Positions 8,636 to 15,617 are shown, counted from the first letter of the stretch. The stretch: DNA of 64,000 nucleotides from Pseudomonas parafulva NBRC 16636 = DSM 17004 (GCF_000730645.1 NZ_BBIU01000029.1:21859-85858); one strand, 5' to 3'. Numbers and translations are program-made. Notes: generated by a model from the letters alone, not told the origin.

Positions 8636-9046
8636 ATGAAAGGGCAACGCGGTATCACCCTGATCGAACTGATGATCGTTGTCGCGATCATCGGCATTCT
8701 GGCGACCATCGCCTTACCGATGTACACCAACCACCAGGCCCGCTCCAAGGCCGCCGCCGGCCTGCTGGAAATCAGCGCGCTCAAAACCCCGATGGACCTG
8801 CGGCTGAACGATGGCCGCGACGTCACCGACGTCGCCAGCCTGGGCGGCCAGCCCACCACCGCACACTGCGCCATCACCGCCAGCGGCAAGGCCGCAGACG
8901 CCAGCGCCAGCATCGTCTGCACCCTGGTCGATGCCCCGGCCAATGTGCTGGGCAAGGGCCTGACGCTGACCCGTTCTCCTAGTGGTTGGGCGTGCAGTAC
9001 TGACATCGAGGAAGAGCTGGCGCCCAAGGGGTGCAAAGCGCCGTGA
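8636..9046 (+). CDS. pilA: Type IV pilin (PilA-like), Ile at mature position 1
   Basis: The ATG at 8636 follows AAAGGAAA and gives 136 residues. It opens with a six-residue leader MKGQRG and then the hydrophobic N-helix ITLIELMIVVAIIGILATIALP, so cleavage after Gly6 and Glu at mature position 5 are as expected. Mature residue 1 is isoleucine, not the usual phenylalanine. A pair of cysteines near the C-terminus (WACS and KGCKAP) could form the D-loop disulphide. It is divergent from pilC/pilD, whose product should process it. Downstream of it comes the tRNA-Thr gene. Confidence 0.92.
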   Translation: MKGQRGITLIELMIVVAIIGILATIALPMYTNHQARSKAAAGLLEISALKTPMDLRLNDGRDVTDVASLGGQPTTAHCAITASGKAADASASIVCTLVDAPANVLGKGLTLTRSPSGWACSTDIEEELAPKGCKAP

Positions 9047-9116
9047 GGGGAGGGGAATAAGCCAGCGGAAACAGAGGTTTGCGTAACGGGTGCGGCAGTG
9101 GTACGTTGCGCTACAC

Positions 9117-9192
9117 GCCGGTGTAGCTCAGTCGGTAGAGCAGCGCACTCGTAACGCGAAGGTCGTAGGTTCGATTCCTATCCCCGGCACCA
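9117..9192 (+). tRNA. tRNA-Thr (CGU), with unpaired bases in two stems
   Basis: The 76 bases fold as a cloverleaf with acceptor GCCGGTG, D-stem GCTC/GAGC, anticodon loop CTCGTAA (anticodon CGT, hence threonine), T-stem GTAGG/CCTAT and an encoded CCA end. Position 6 (T) faces C67 in the acceptor stem, and A31 faces C39 at the base of the anticodon loop. G27 faces A43, as I recall for E. coli tRNA-Thr too. An intact gene would be expected to have A67. The change lies in the 3' half, the part usually replaced when an element integrates. Confidence 0.9.
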
Positions 9193-9222
9193 GAAAAATC
9201 AAGGCATCCAGCCGAATTACCG

Positions 9223-9259
9223 TGACAGCAGCGAGCGGTGTGACAGCAGGGTGACAGCA
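9223..9259 (+). repeat. Three direct TGACAGCA repeats beside tRNA-Thr
   Basis: TGACAGCA occurs at 9223-9230, 9241-9248 and 9252-9259, just past the tRNA 3' end. Short repeats of this kind near a tRNA look like arm-type binding sites of a tyrosine integrase. No integrase gene remains in the window. Confidence 0.6.
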
Positions 9260-9265
9260 AAGAGA

Positions 9266-9299
9266 AGCCCCGCACATAGACGATCTGGCGGGGCTTTTT
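9266..9299 (+). terminator. Rho-independent terminator after tRNA-Thr
   Basis: The arms AGCCCCGC (9266-9273) and GCGGGGCT (9288-9295) pair perfectly over a 14-base loop and are followed by TTTTC. It lies 74 bases after the tRNA and would end its transcript. Confidence 0.75.
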
Positions 9300-9358
9300 C
9301 ATGGACGCGACGAAATAAAGATTGCGGATTTCGTGGCGCTGATCGGGTTTACCTCCAA

Positions 9359-9583
9359 TTAATAAACCTGATCCGCAAAGCCATAGAGCTTGGCAGCCCG
9401 ATCGAGCTCGGCTTGTGCCTCAGCCGGGCCGGCCGGGCTGAGCACGTAGCCGCTGGCCTGCAGAATCGCAATACAGCAAGCTGATTTGGCCTGGCTCTCG
9501 CAGTTAGGTTTTATCGATCTGAGTAGGCGCGTCAGCTCATCAGCCTGGCTCAGAAACTGAGTAGCAGTGAGTGATTGTGTCAT
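9359..9583 (-). CDS. Small hypothetical protein, island-borne
   Basis: This 74-residue protein (MTQSLTATQFLSQADEL...) has a good GGAGG ribosome site eight bases before its ATG, which supports it as a real gene. It is helical, with three cysteines (CESQ and ACC) and no membrane segment. I do not recognise a family. Its place just after a tRNA with integrase-like repeats fits a small phage- or island-derived gene. It is transcribed toward the tRNA. Confidence 0.55.
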   Translation of the reverse strand: MTQSLTATQFLSQADELTRLLRSIKPNCESQAKSACCIAILQASGYVLSPAGPAEAQAELDRAAKLYGFADQVY

Positions 9584-9607
9584 TGGTGAGACCTCCGCCG
9601 AGGGGCT

Positions 9608-9718
9608 ATGAATCTCGGCACCGATTCAAGATGCCGTCACCATGCCTCCGACTGGCAGAAGATCATTAGGCTGACTAAGCAATACGAAGCTGGCCATGCG
9701 CTGCCTGCCTGGAAGTGA
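9608..9718 (+). CDS. Short ORF, possibly the end of a decayed island gene
   Basis: From ATG 9608 there are 36 codons. The first 14 look random, but the rest (DWQKIIRLTKQYEAGHALPA) has protein-like composition. This suggests the tail of a lost larger gene that has been fused to a chance start. The base before the ATG is close to GAGGGG, with only three bases of spacing. Treat as a fragment. Confidence 0.25.
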   Translation: MNLGTDSRCRHHASDWQKIIRLTKQYEAGHALPAWK

Positions 9719-9743
9719 GCCAAGCTCAAATCTAACGGCGTCG

Positions 9744-9814
9744 CCAGTCGTGCGCTTTTTCCAGTCGCGCCCACCCTGGGGCATGGGCACAATTGGAAAA
9801 AAGGGCACGACTGG
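9744..9814. repeat. Imperfect ~30-bp inverted repeat before the DUF4238 gene
   Basis: The arm at 9744-9773 (beginning CCAGTCGTGC) pairs with 9784-9814 (ending GCACGACTGG) at about 25 of 30 positions, around a ten-base loop. A 5' CTTTTTCCA block faces TGGAAAAAAG. The hairpin is too long and has no T-run placed for a terminator, so it is more like a transposon end or a folding recombination site. Its right edge is part of the direct repeat that recurs at 10878. Confidence 0.7.
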
Positions 9815-9823
9815 GTATTCTTA
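9801..9823 (+). repeat. 23-bp direct repeat, left copy
   Basis: The bases AAGGGCACGACTGGGTAT plus five more recur at 10878-10900 with one mismatch (T to C at the nineteenth base). The two copies bracket the DUF4238 gene and are 1077 bp apart. Confidence 0.85.
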
Positions 9824-9863
9824 TTAACCAATGATTCCCGTCACAGGACAAGTAGAAAGGGCC

Positions 9864-10853
9864 ATGGATGAAAAGTTTTTCGAAGTAAAGAAGAAACATC
9901 ACCATGTTTGGCGGAGTTACATAAAACGTTGGTCTCTGGATGGGGTGAATGCATTTCATACAACTAAAACCGGAAAGATCGCAAAACACGGCATCCTTGG
10001 TATTGGCATGGACCTGCATTTTTATAAGCTGACATGCTTAAGCGAGTTTGATGTGCAGCTAATAAAAATGGCTTCTAAGAAAAGCGCTCCCGATCAACAC
10101 GAGCTGCACATGAGCTATCTATCAGATTTTTTGCTTTTTCAAACAGTCTCTGACCTTTATAGCGAAATAGGTCGCCATCATCCTGAGGCAGATAGATCTA
10201 TCCAAGCTCTTGAAAGCAAAATGATGGAAAATCTTCACTCATCGCACGAAAACTCAGTGCTCCCGATATTTGAATGCCTTGCTGCCGGGGGATTGGAAGT
10301 TCTTAATGAGAATGCCAATGTGCTGGAGTTTCTGAGTTTCGTTGGTCACCAGTTCTCTAGAACAAAAGCCTTCAAGGAGAAAGCGCTTGCGAGTTTAAAC
10401 CGAAGCACGCCCGATTTTTTGAGAGTGGCACAAAGCATGGAGAATAGCTGGTGGTTCATTAGCTACATGCTGGGTATGAATCTAGGTCGGGAACTGTACC
10501 TGAATCGAACTGGCTATACTCACTCGCTTTTACAAAGCGATGGAGAGGTTGAATTTATAACGTCGGATCAGCCAGTCATAAATATCCATGAGCAGGTATG
10601 GCGCGCTGAATATAAGACTGCTGAGCATGTAGATTTCTATTACCCGATCTCGCCGACTTATGCGTTTGTGGCTGCTGAATCTGGAAAGTTCGGCGGCGGG
10701 CTTGTGGTAGTTGGAAAACAAATAGTCAATGAACTTAACGCAAAGTTGGCGATCCGGGCTGCTTCTACAATCATAGGTTCGAGCCCTCAGTCTATCCAGC
10801 CCCTGCTCAATTTAGTTGGCAAAGACAAGACTAATATAGGGTGTATTTACTAA
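9864..10853 (+). CDS. DUF4238 domain protein (accessory)
   Basis: I place the start at ATG 9864 (329 residues, MDEKFFEVKKKHHHVW), because the family begins with a histidine-rich HHxxW/Pxxx motif followed by an aromatic R-W/F. The ATG at 9831 is possible but has no ribosome site. The domain ends near FITSDQPVINIHE (about residue 230), which corresponds to the conserved T-S-D-x-P motif of DUF4238. No signal peptide or membrane helix is seen. The function of the family is unknown. The gene is AT-rich with many AAA and AAT codons, unlike the host genes, and is enclosed by 23-bp direct repeats, so it was acquired. It converges on the HEFIH-protein gene, with an IS66 fragment between them. Confidence 0.75.
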   Translation: MDEKFFEVKKKHHHVWRSYIKRWSLDGVNAFHTTKTGKIAKHGILGIGMDLHFYKLTCLSEFDVQLIKMASKKSAPDQHELHMSYLSDFLLFQTVSDLYSEIGRHHPEADRSIQALESKMMENLHSSHENSVLPIFECLAAGGLEVLNENANVLEFLSFVGHQFSRTKAFKEKALASLNRSTPDFLRVAQSMENSWWFISYMLGMNLGRELYLNRTGYTHSLLQSDGEVEFITSDQPVINIHEQVWRAEYKTAEHVDFYYPISPTYAFVAAESGKFGGGLVVVGKQIVNELNAKLAIRAASTIIGSSPQSIQPLLNLVGKDKTNIGCIY

Positions 10854-10877
10854 GCTCTTTTCCAAAGCTCACGTCCC

Positions 10878-10900
10878 AAGGGCACGACTGGGTATCCTTA
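10878..10900 (+). repeat. 23-bp direct repeat, right copy
   Basis: 22 of 23 bases match 9801-9823. It begins 25 bases after the DUF4238 stop codon and sits just before the truncated IS66 sequence. Unlike the left copy it is not part of a visible large hairpin. Confidence 0.85.
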
Positions 10901-10954
10901 AAACTGAGGACACCCCCGGTTACTGCTTCAGCCAAACATGCTGATTTAGCTCGT

Positions 10955-11156
10955 CGGCGAATTTTGTTGGTCGAGACCGGGAAGGTCAACGGCCGAGAGC
11001 CTTACACGTGGCTGCGCCATGTACTTGAACGGCTGCCGCACGCCTCGTCAGTAGCAGACTACGAAGCGCTGCTGCCGTGGAACTGCTCGCCAGAGATGCC
11101 ATGGTAAACTGTTAACCCACTGTAAGGCAGGTGGGGTTTAGAAATCGCATACTTAC
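10955..11156 (+). mobile_element. 3' remnant of an IS66-family element
   Basis: An open frame ending at TAA 11107 carries VETGKVNGREPYTWLRHV, then LERLPHASSVADYEALLPWN, the well-known C-terminus of the IS66 TnpC transposase. Only about the last 50 residues remain. The catalytic DDE core and the TnpA and TnpB genes are gone. After the stop codon the sequence runs GGTGGGGTTTAG and then ...CGCATACTTAC near 11156, which resembles the right inverted end of IS66 elements (reverse complement starts GTAAG). The left edge of similarity is hard to place, at about 10930-10960. It is inert and marks past transposition in the block. Confidence 0.8.
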
Positions 11157-11283
11157 CAGGCAGACAGCTTCGAGCTCGAACTCAGGGGTAAAGGTACGAC
11201 GTTGCCTAGTCAGCAGACACTTCTCTGTGACGAGCGTTCTCGCCTAAATGGGGGGCGGTTTCATTGAACCACTGCACTAGACT

Positions 11284-12732
11284 CTATGATGGAGTTGAGT
11301 TTTTGTAAGCGTCGTCGTATTCGCGGAACCGATGATTCCTCAATGACTTCACACCATTTACGTACCAGCATACCTCACCTTCCTGAGTTCCAACGTCATG
11401 CATCCAAGGGGAGCTGGAGCACAGGTTTGGGTCTGCTCTATTATTCTTTAATGGGCAAATTTTAATATAAGGGCAGGACAGATTATTTTGACTGTTTTGG
11501 AGTTCAGAAGTATTATTGAAGCCGGCGCTGCTAGACAAGTGGAGTTGAGAAAACTGAAGGGCACTCTGTAGAATAGAGATTGATCCGATTTCAGTGTCGC
11601 TTAGGTCGGAAACATTGCTTCCTGTCCAGTAGTAATCAGCCGTGCCATCAGGCTTGTTTTGTAGAATGCATCTAGGAGGAAAATTACCGGTCATAATTAT
11701 ATGTGTAAAATTTTCTAAGGTTAGTTTATGACTTAAAAAAATCAACTCGTAAAACGGGTCTGCTTTTCGTTTTTGAATGGCGCAAGTGGTGATGGTATTT
11801 AAAGTTGATAGGCCTGTTTTTAGTGCGGTACTTGAAAATACAGTCCTCTCGAGCTGGTCTATAGTTTCTTGGTATTCCGACACTGCTGCCTCAAATTCCA
11901 GCATCATGTCTTTACTGAAGTCCTCGAAATAGGAGCTTCCTCGCTTGAGCGCCGATGTGGATACAATCAGTCCATGAGAGGGGATTTTATGCTGCAGGGC
12001 GATGGTACCGACCTTTACCAATTCAGATAAATCGCACTCGCGGCCAACTAAGTGCTCTACTATAGGGCGATATAATCTATAAGGCATTGGCGGAGTATAG
12101 TACTCTAACTCGGCGCCAGTTTTGCCTGTGATATTGTTGCGGACCTGCTTTTCTATTTCATAAGCTATCCCCTCTGTGATCATGCTATAACCAATATTAT
12201 CTATCTCGACTTCCTTTTGAGATCCTGCAATTTTGAATTTTAATTTCATGCCGGCAATGGTGAAGGGCTCGTCATAGTCGTTAGTTTTCTCGTGCATTAA
12301 AGTCTCTTCAAAATGAAACTCTGTTAAGTATCCTTGCTCACGAATTTTCTCTGTGCAACCGATAATCCTAAAGTAGTCTTCCTCAAAGTTTCTCAGTAGG
12401 TCGTCATTGACATTCTTGTAGACTGAACCTTGACGAATGTAGTGGCCATTGTCGTCAGTTCCAGTCGCGAATATCTGTAAGGCTGTCAGTCTGCTTTGTA
12501 GTAACTGAAGTCCAGCTGTAGTGGATAAGTTATGAAGTTGGTGGATGAATTCATGGATGTGTAGTCCCATCGTATCCTCCAAGACACCGGCTTTGATATC
12601 TTTTTTCTCTATTAGAGTCGACAAGTCTGCCGTTTCTGGGAGTGTTGTAAATAGTGCGTTATTTATATAGCTTGCGAGTGCACTAAACATAGTGTTTTTG
12701 TTGTTTGTAAATTGATCTTTCTCTGCTTTCAT
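11284..12732 (-). CDS. Unrecognised protein with HEFIH motif and C-terminal Cys4 cluster
   Basis: This is a 482-residue protein; I recognise no family. GAGG stands ten bases before ATG 12732. Residues 60-64 read H-E-F-I-H, a perfect HExxH zinc-peptidase signature within a helix, and E187 in ITEGIAYEIE could be the third, gluzincin-type ligand. The spacing of 123 residues is long but not impossible. Near the end are four cysteines, C420, C426, C438 and C455 (CX5C-X11-C-X16-C, with PW and CWY next to them), which could bind zinc or an Fe-S cluster. No signal peptide or transmembrane helix is seen, so it is probably cytoplasmic. Base composition is AT-rich and unlike the core genes. It may be a defence or toxin-type gene, but that is conjecture. 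Two doubtful small ORFs lie upstream on the same strand. Confidence 0.7.
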   Translation of the reverse strand: MKAEKDQFTNNKNTMFSALASYINNALFTTLPETADLSTLIEKKDIKAGVLEDTMGLHIHEFIHQLHNLSTTAGLQLLQSRLTALQIFATGTDDNGHYIRQGSVYKNVNDDLLRNFEEDYFRIIGCTEKIREQGYLTEFHFEETLMHEKTNDYDEPFTIAGMKLKFKIAGSQKEVEIDNIGYSMITEGIAYEIEKQVRNNITGKTGAELEYYTPPMPYRLYRPIVEHLVGRECDLSELVKVGTIALQHKIPSHGLIVSTSALKRGSSYFEDFSKDMMLEFEAAVSEYQETIDQLERTVFSSTALKTGLSTLNTITTCAIQKRKADPFYELIFLSHKLTLENFTHIIMTGNFPPRCILQNKPDGTADYYWTGSNVSDLSDTEIGSISILQSALQFSQLHLSSSAGFNNTSELQNSQNNLSCPYIKICPLKNNRADPNLCSSSPWMHDVGTQEGEVCWYVNGVKSLRNHRFREYDDAYKNSTPS

Positions 12733-12932
12733 TGCATGAATTCCTCAAGCTCACGAGTCAGTAAAATTATGTTGGTTACGGTAGCTGCAGGCAATATTTT
12801 TAATAATGTTTCTCAGGCTGCTCGCAGTTGGCAAGTGGACGTCTCCCTCATGTATAAGTCGGATGGCCGGTTAGCATCGTATGTTTGGCTAAGTCCATGT
12901 GAATCCGTATATTACTCATAATGCTCATTGCT

Positions 12933-13181
12933 TTATTTGTGCGATTGTGAGCTTTCCCGTTTGTGAAAAAACGATTCACCCACCGCTTTCGCTCTAGTCT
13001 CCGTTGACCAGCGTAATTTAAGCTCACGCGAGAAATCTTCGCCATCATTAATCAAGGCATATACTTCTTTGCTTATTGCTGAGAAAAACGAACCGAGGTC
13101 ACACCACCTGACGTTAGGCAGAACGGCTGATGTGCAGCGCATTGTCCCAAACAGGCAATCCAGCATCTCTAGGATGCTCAT
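12933..13181 (-). CDS. Possible small ORF (82 residues) in the island, function unknown
   Basis: The ATG at 13181 overlaps the stop codon of the ORF 13178..13390 as ATGA, a pattern seen in real operons. The product (MSILEMLDCLFGTMRC...) has no motif I know; the middle (SAISKEVYALINDGEDFSREL) has good amphipathic helix character. A different frame (12848..13048) is also open across the same bases, which hints at decay or a frameshift. The metallopeptidase-like gene begins 200 bp further on. Confidence 0.35.
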   Translation of the reverse strand: MSILEMLDCLFGTMRCTSAVLPNVRWCDLGSFFSAISKEVYALINDGEDFSRELKLRWSTETRAKAVGESFFHKRESSQSHK

Positions 13182-13390
13182 ATTGGCACGTGGAGCCGAC
13201 GATAAAATTTACGGCGCTCGTGGAAGAGTGCAGTGCCCATTGACTCACTAACCTCATGCGCATCCGAGGTAAGCCAGGCATTCGGGTTTGTAGCGAAGAT
13301 CACTGACACTTCGACATGGTGGGAGGAGGCTTCGCGATTTCCGATTCGATTCCACTGAAAACCATAACTAGCTGATATGTTTAGAGTCAC
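13178..13390 (-). CDS. Possible small ORF (70 residues), function unknown
   Basis: It begins at a GTG (13390) and overlaps the next ORF by four bases. The protein MTLNISASYGFQWNRIGNREA... has no recognised family and no good ribosome site. The frame stays open further upstream into the antisense of the repeat-like small ORF at 13403, so its true start is unclear. It could be a fragment of a larger lost gene. The Ser/Thr/Asn-rich composition differs from core genes. Confidence 0.3.
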   Translation of the reverse strand: MTLNISASYGFQWNRIGNREASSHHVEVSVIFATNPNAWLTSDAHEVSESMGTALFHERRKFYRRLHVPI

Positions 13391-13402
13391 GGTAGGAGGT
13401 AC

Positions 13403-13585
13403 ATGAAAAAATCCACGAAATTCCAGCCCCGCGAAAACCGGGCCCTGACGGCCAACAACCGTCTTTCTATGCCTGCACTATGCACATACCTTATGGCGAT
13501 TTCTCGCTATCCAGCCCTCCTTGGAACCCGCTTCATGCGGGTTTTCTGTACTGCTGGCCCATCACTTCGTCTCGCCACCGACTAG
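13403..13585 (+). CDS. Small ORF with built-in terminator, repeat-family candidate
   Basis: A strong AGGAGG sits six bases before ATG 13403. The 60-residue product reads MKKSTKFQPRENRALTANNR, then LSMPALCTYLMAISRYPAL. I recall many similar small 'hypothetical' ORFs in pseudomonad genomes, so this may be a dispersed repeat rather than a unique protein gene. A perfect terminator hairpin falls inside the ORF's 3' part. That makes full translation doubtful and suggests that the functional unit is a short transcript. It marks the right edge of the AT-rich block. Confidence 0.4.
   Translation: MKKSTKFQPRENRALTANNRLSMPALCTYLMAISRYPALLGTRFMRVFCTAGPSLRLATD
13525..13547 (+). terminator. Rho-independent terminator within the small ORF
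   Basis: AACCCGC (13525-13531), a TTCAT loop, then GCGGGTT (13537-13543) and TTCTG. The hairpin lies in the 3' third of the ORF beginning at 13403. Confidence 0.65.
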
Positions 13586-13792
13586 TGTTATTGAGTAACT
13601 ATCCCTTAAAGCCCAGTTCGAAGCGCAAAGCCAACCCCGACGCTGTGCTTCCGATACCTATCTGCAGCCCATCCCGCCCCAACCCTGCTACCCCACATGA
13701 CGATTCCTTCACAGACCTAACCGAACACCCCCCACCCCACGCCTGTCTCTATTCCCATCGATCACTTCTTCCCGTTCGCACCAGGAGTTCTC
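13586..13792. other. Leader region of poxB, no gene seen
   Basis: About 200 bases of pyrimidine-rich sequence with no convincing ORF or RNA gene. AGGAG just before 13793 is the poxB ribosome site. Promoter elements are not clear. Confidence 0.5.
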
Positions 13793-15517
13793 ATGGCAAA
13801 GATCAACATGGCCCAGCAACTGGCCTCAACCCTCGAACAGGCCGGTATCAAACGGATCTGGGGCCTCACCGGCGACAGCCTCAACGGCCTTACCGACGCC
13901 CTGCGCAGCATGGACAGCATCGAGTGGATGCACGTGCGCCATGAGGAAGTCGCAGCCTTCGCCGCCGGTGCAGAGGCTGCGGTCACCGGCGAGCTGACGG
14001 TGTGCGCAGGCAGTTGCGGGCCGGGTAACCTGCACTTGATCAATGGCCTGTTCGATTGCCACCGCAACCGGGTGCCGGTGCTGGCCATCGCCGCGCAAAT
14101 CCCGTCCTCGGAGATTGGCCTGAACTACTTCCAGGAAACCCACCCGCAGGAACTGTTCAAGGAATGCAGCCATTTCATCGAGCTGGTCAGCAACCCGGCG
14201 CAGATGCCGCAGGTGCTGCACCGGGCGATGCGCTCGGCCATTCTCAACCGCGGTGTGGCGGTGGTGGTGATACCCGGTGATGTATCGCTGTTGGAGGTGG
14301 AGGAAAAGCCGGCAGCCTGGCCTGCATTGCAGCATCCGCGCATCCTGCCAGCCGAAGCCGACTTGCAGCGCCTGGCCGAGTTGCTGGAAGACAGCCACAA
14401 AGTGAGCCTGCTGTGCGGCAGTGGCTGCGCGGGGGCTCATGACCAGGTGGTGGCGCTGGCCGATGCGCTTGGTGCGCCGGTGGTCCATGCGCTGCGGGGT
14501 AAGGAGCACGTGGAGTGGGACAACCCTTTCGACGTTGGCATGACGGGGTTGATCGGCTTCAGCTCCGGTTACCACGCGATGTTGGGCTGCGACACGCTGG
14601 TGATGCTGGGCACCGACTTCCCTTACCGGCAGTTCTACCCGAGCGATGCCAAGATCGTACAGGTTGACCGTGACCCGCAAGCGCTGGGGCGCCGTGCCAC
14701 CCTGTCGCTTGGCATCGCTGCTGATGTGGGCGAAACCCTCAACGCGCTGCTGCCGCGCCTGACGCGCAAAACTGATCGCCGTTTCCTGGAGGACTCACTG
14801 AAAGCCTACGGCAAGGCGCGCCAGGGCCTGGACGACTTGGCGGAGCCATCCAAAGGCGATCGGCCAATCCATCCGCAATACGTCACGCGTCTGCTCAGCG
14901 AACTGGCCACCGAAGACGCGATATTTACCGCTGACGTGGGTTCGCCCACTGTCTGGGCAGCGCGTTACCTGAAGATGAATGGGCAGCGTCGCCTGGTTGG
15001 CTCGTTCAACCATGGCTCGATGGCCAATGCCATGCCTCAGGCCATGGGCGCGCAGGCAGCCTTCCCGGGTCGCCAAGTCATCTCGATGAGTGGTGACGGT
15101 GGGTTCAGCATGTTGATGGGGGACTTCATCTCGCTCTCGCAGCTGAAATTGCCTGTGAAGGTGGTGGTGTTCAACAACGCCTCACTGGGTTTCGTCGCCA
15201 TGGAAATGAAGGCGGCTGGCTATCTCGACACCGGCACCGACCTGCACAACCCTGATTTCGCCGCCATGTCCAATGCCATGGGCATCCTGGGGATTCGCGT
15301 AGAGCGCTCGGAAGACCTGGAAGACGCCCTGCGCCGTGCACTGGCGCACGATGGCCCGGTGCTGGTCGACGTGGTCACCGCTACTCAGGAGTTGGTCATG
15401 CCACCGGCGATCAAGCTGGAGCAGGCCAAGGGCTTCAGCCTGTACATGCTAAAAGCGGTAATGAGCGGGCGTGGTGACGAGGTGTTGGACTTGGCGAAGA
15501 CCAACCTGCTGCGCTAA
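13793..15517 (+). CDS. poxB: Pyruvate:quinone oxidoreductase (thiamine-dependent)
   Basis: This 574-residue protein converts pyruvate to acetate and CO2 and passes the electrons to ubiquinone. It uses thiamine diphosphate and FAD and attaches to the inner membrane face. The catalytic glutamate is seen in HVRHEEVAAFAAGAEA near residue 50. The thiamine-binding motif is SGDGGFSMLMGDF ... NNAS near residues 428-465. The central domain (LLCGSGCAGAHDQVVALADALGAPV) is the FAD domain of the family. Length matches E. coli PoxB (572), and the amphipathic C-terminal helix ends in KTNLLR. It is single-gene, with AGGAG before ATG. Acetolactate synthase is excluded by the overall PoxB-like sequence. Confidence 0.92.
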   Translation: MAKINMAQQLASTLEQAGIKRIWGLTGDSLNGLTDALRSMDSIEWMHVRHEEVAAFAAGAEAAVTGELTVCAGSCGPGNLHLINGLFDCHRNRVPVLAIAAQIPSSEIGLNYFQETHPQELFKECSHFIELVSNPAQMPQVLHRAMRSAILNRGVAVVVIPGDVSLLEVEEKPAAWPALQHPRILPAEADLQRLAELLEDSHKVSLLCGSGCAGAHDQVVALADALGAPVVHALRGKEHVEWDNPFDVGMTGLIGFSSGYHAMLGCDTLVMLGTDFPYRQFYPSDAKIVQVDRDPQALGRRATLSLGIAADVGETLNALLPRLTRKTDRRFLEDSLKAYGKARQGLDDLAEPSKGDRPIHPQYVTRLLSELATEDAIFTADVGSPTVWAARYLKMNGQRRLVGSFNHGSMANAMPQAMGAQAAFPGRQVISMSGDGGFSMLMGDFISLSQLKLPVKVVVFNNASLGFVAMEMKAAGYLDTGTDLHNPDFAAMSNAMGILGIRVERSEDLEDALRRALAHDGPVLVDVVTATQELVMPPAIKLEQAKGFSLYMLKAVMSGRGDEVLDLAKTNLLR

Positions 15518-15617
15518 CGACTGCGCGTGGGAGACATTCACGGTTCAGGCCGATGGGTATACATTCAGAGCCTGTGCCGTGAGTCTTCAAGTTAGTTTCC
15601 TAGACTAGAGAAACGCC

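Noticed and set aside
9111..9302. Minus-strand ORF across the tRNA gene (contains GDRNRTYDLRVTSALLYRLSYTG)
   Set aside because: This peptide is the well-known false translation of the antisense of a tRNA gene; the tRNA explains the bases.
9730..9823. Integron attC site (ATCTAAC at 9730-9736 before the inverted repeat)
   Set aside because: A matching GTTRRRY core is not found at the other end of the hairpin, and no integron integrase is present.
13335..13360. Second copy of the tRNA 3' end (TTCGATTCC near 13345)
   Set aside because: Only nine bases match and the sequence on both sides differs, so it is likely chance rather than the other attachment site.
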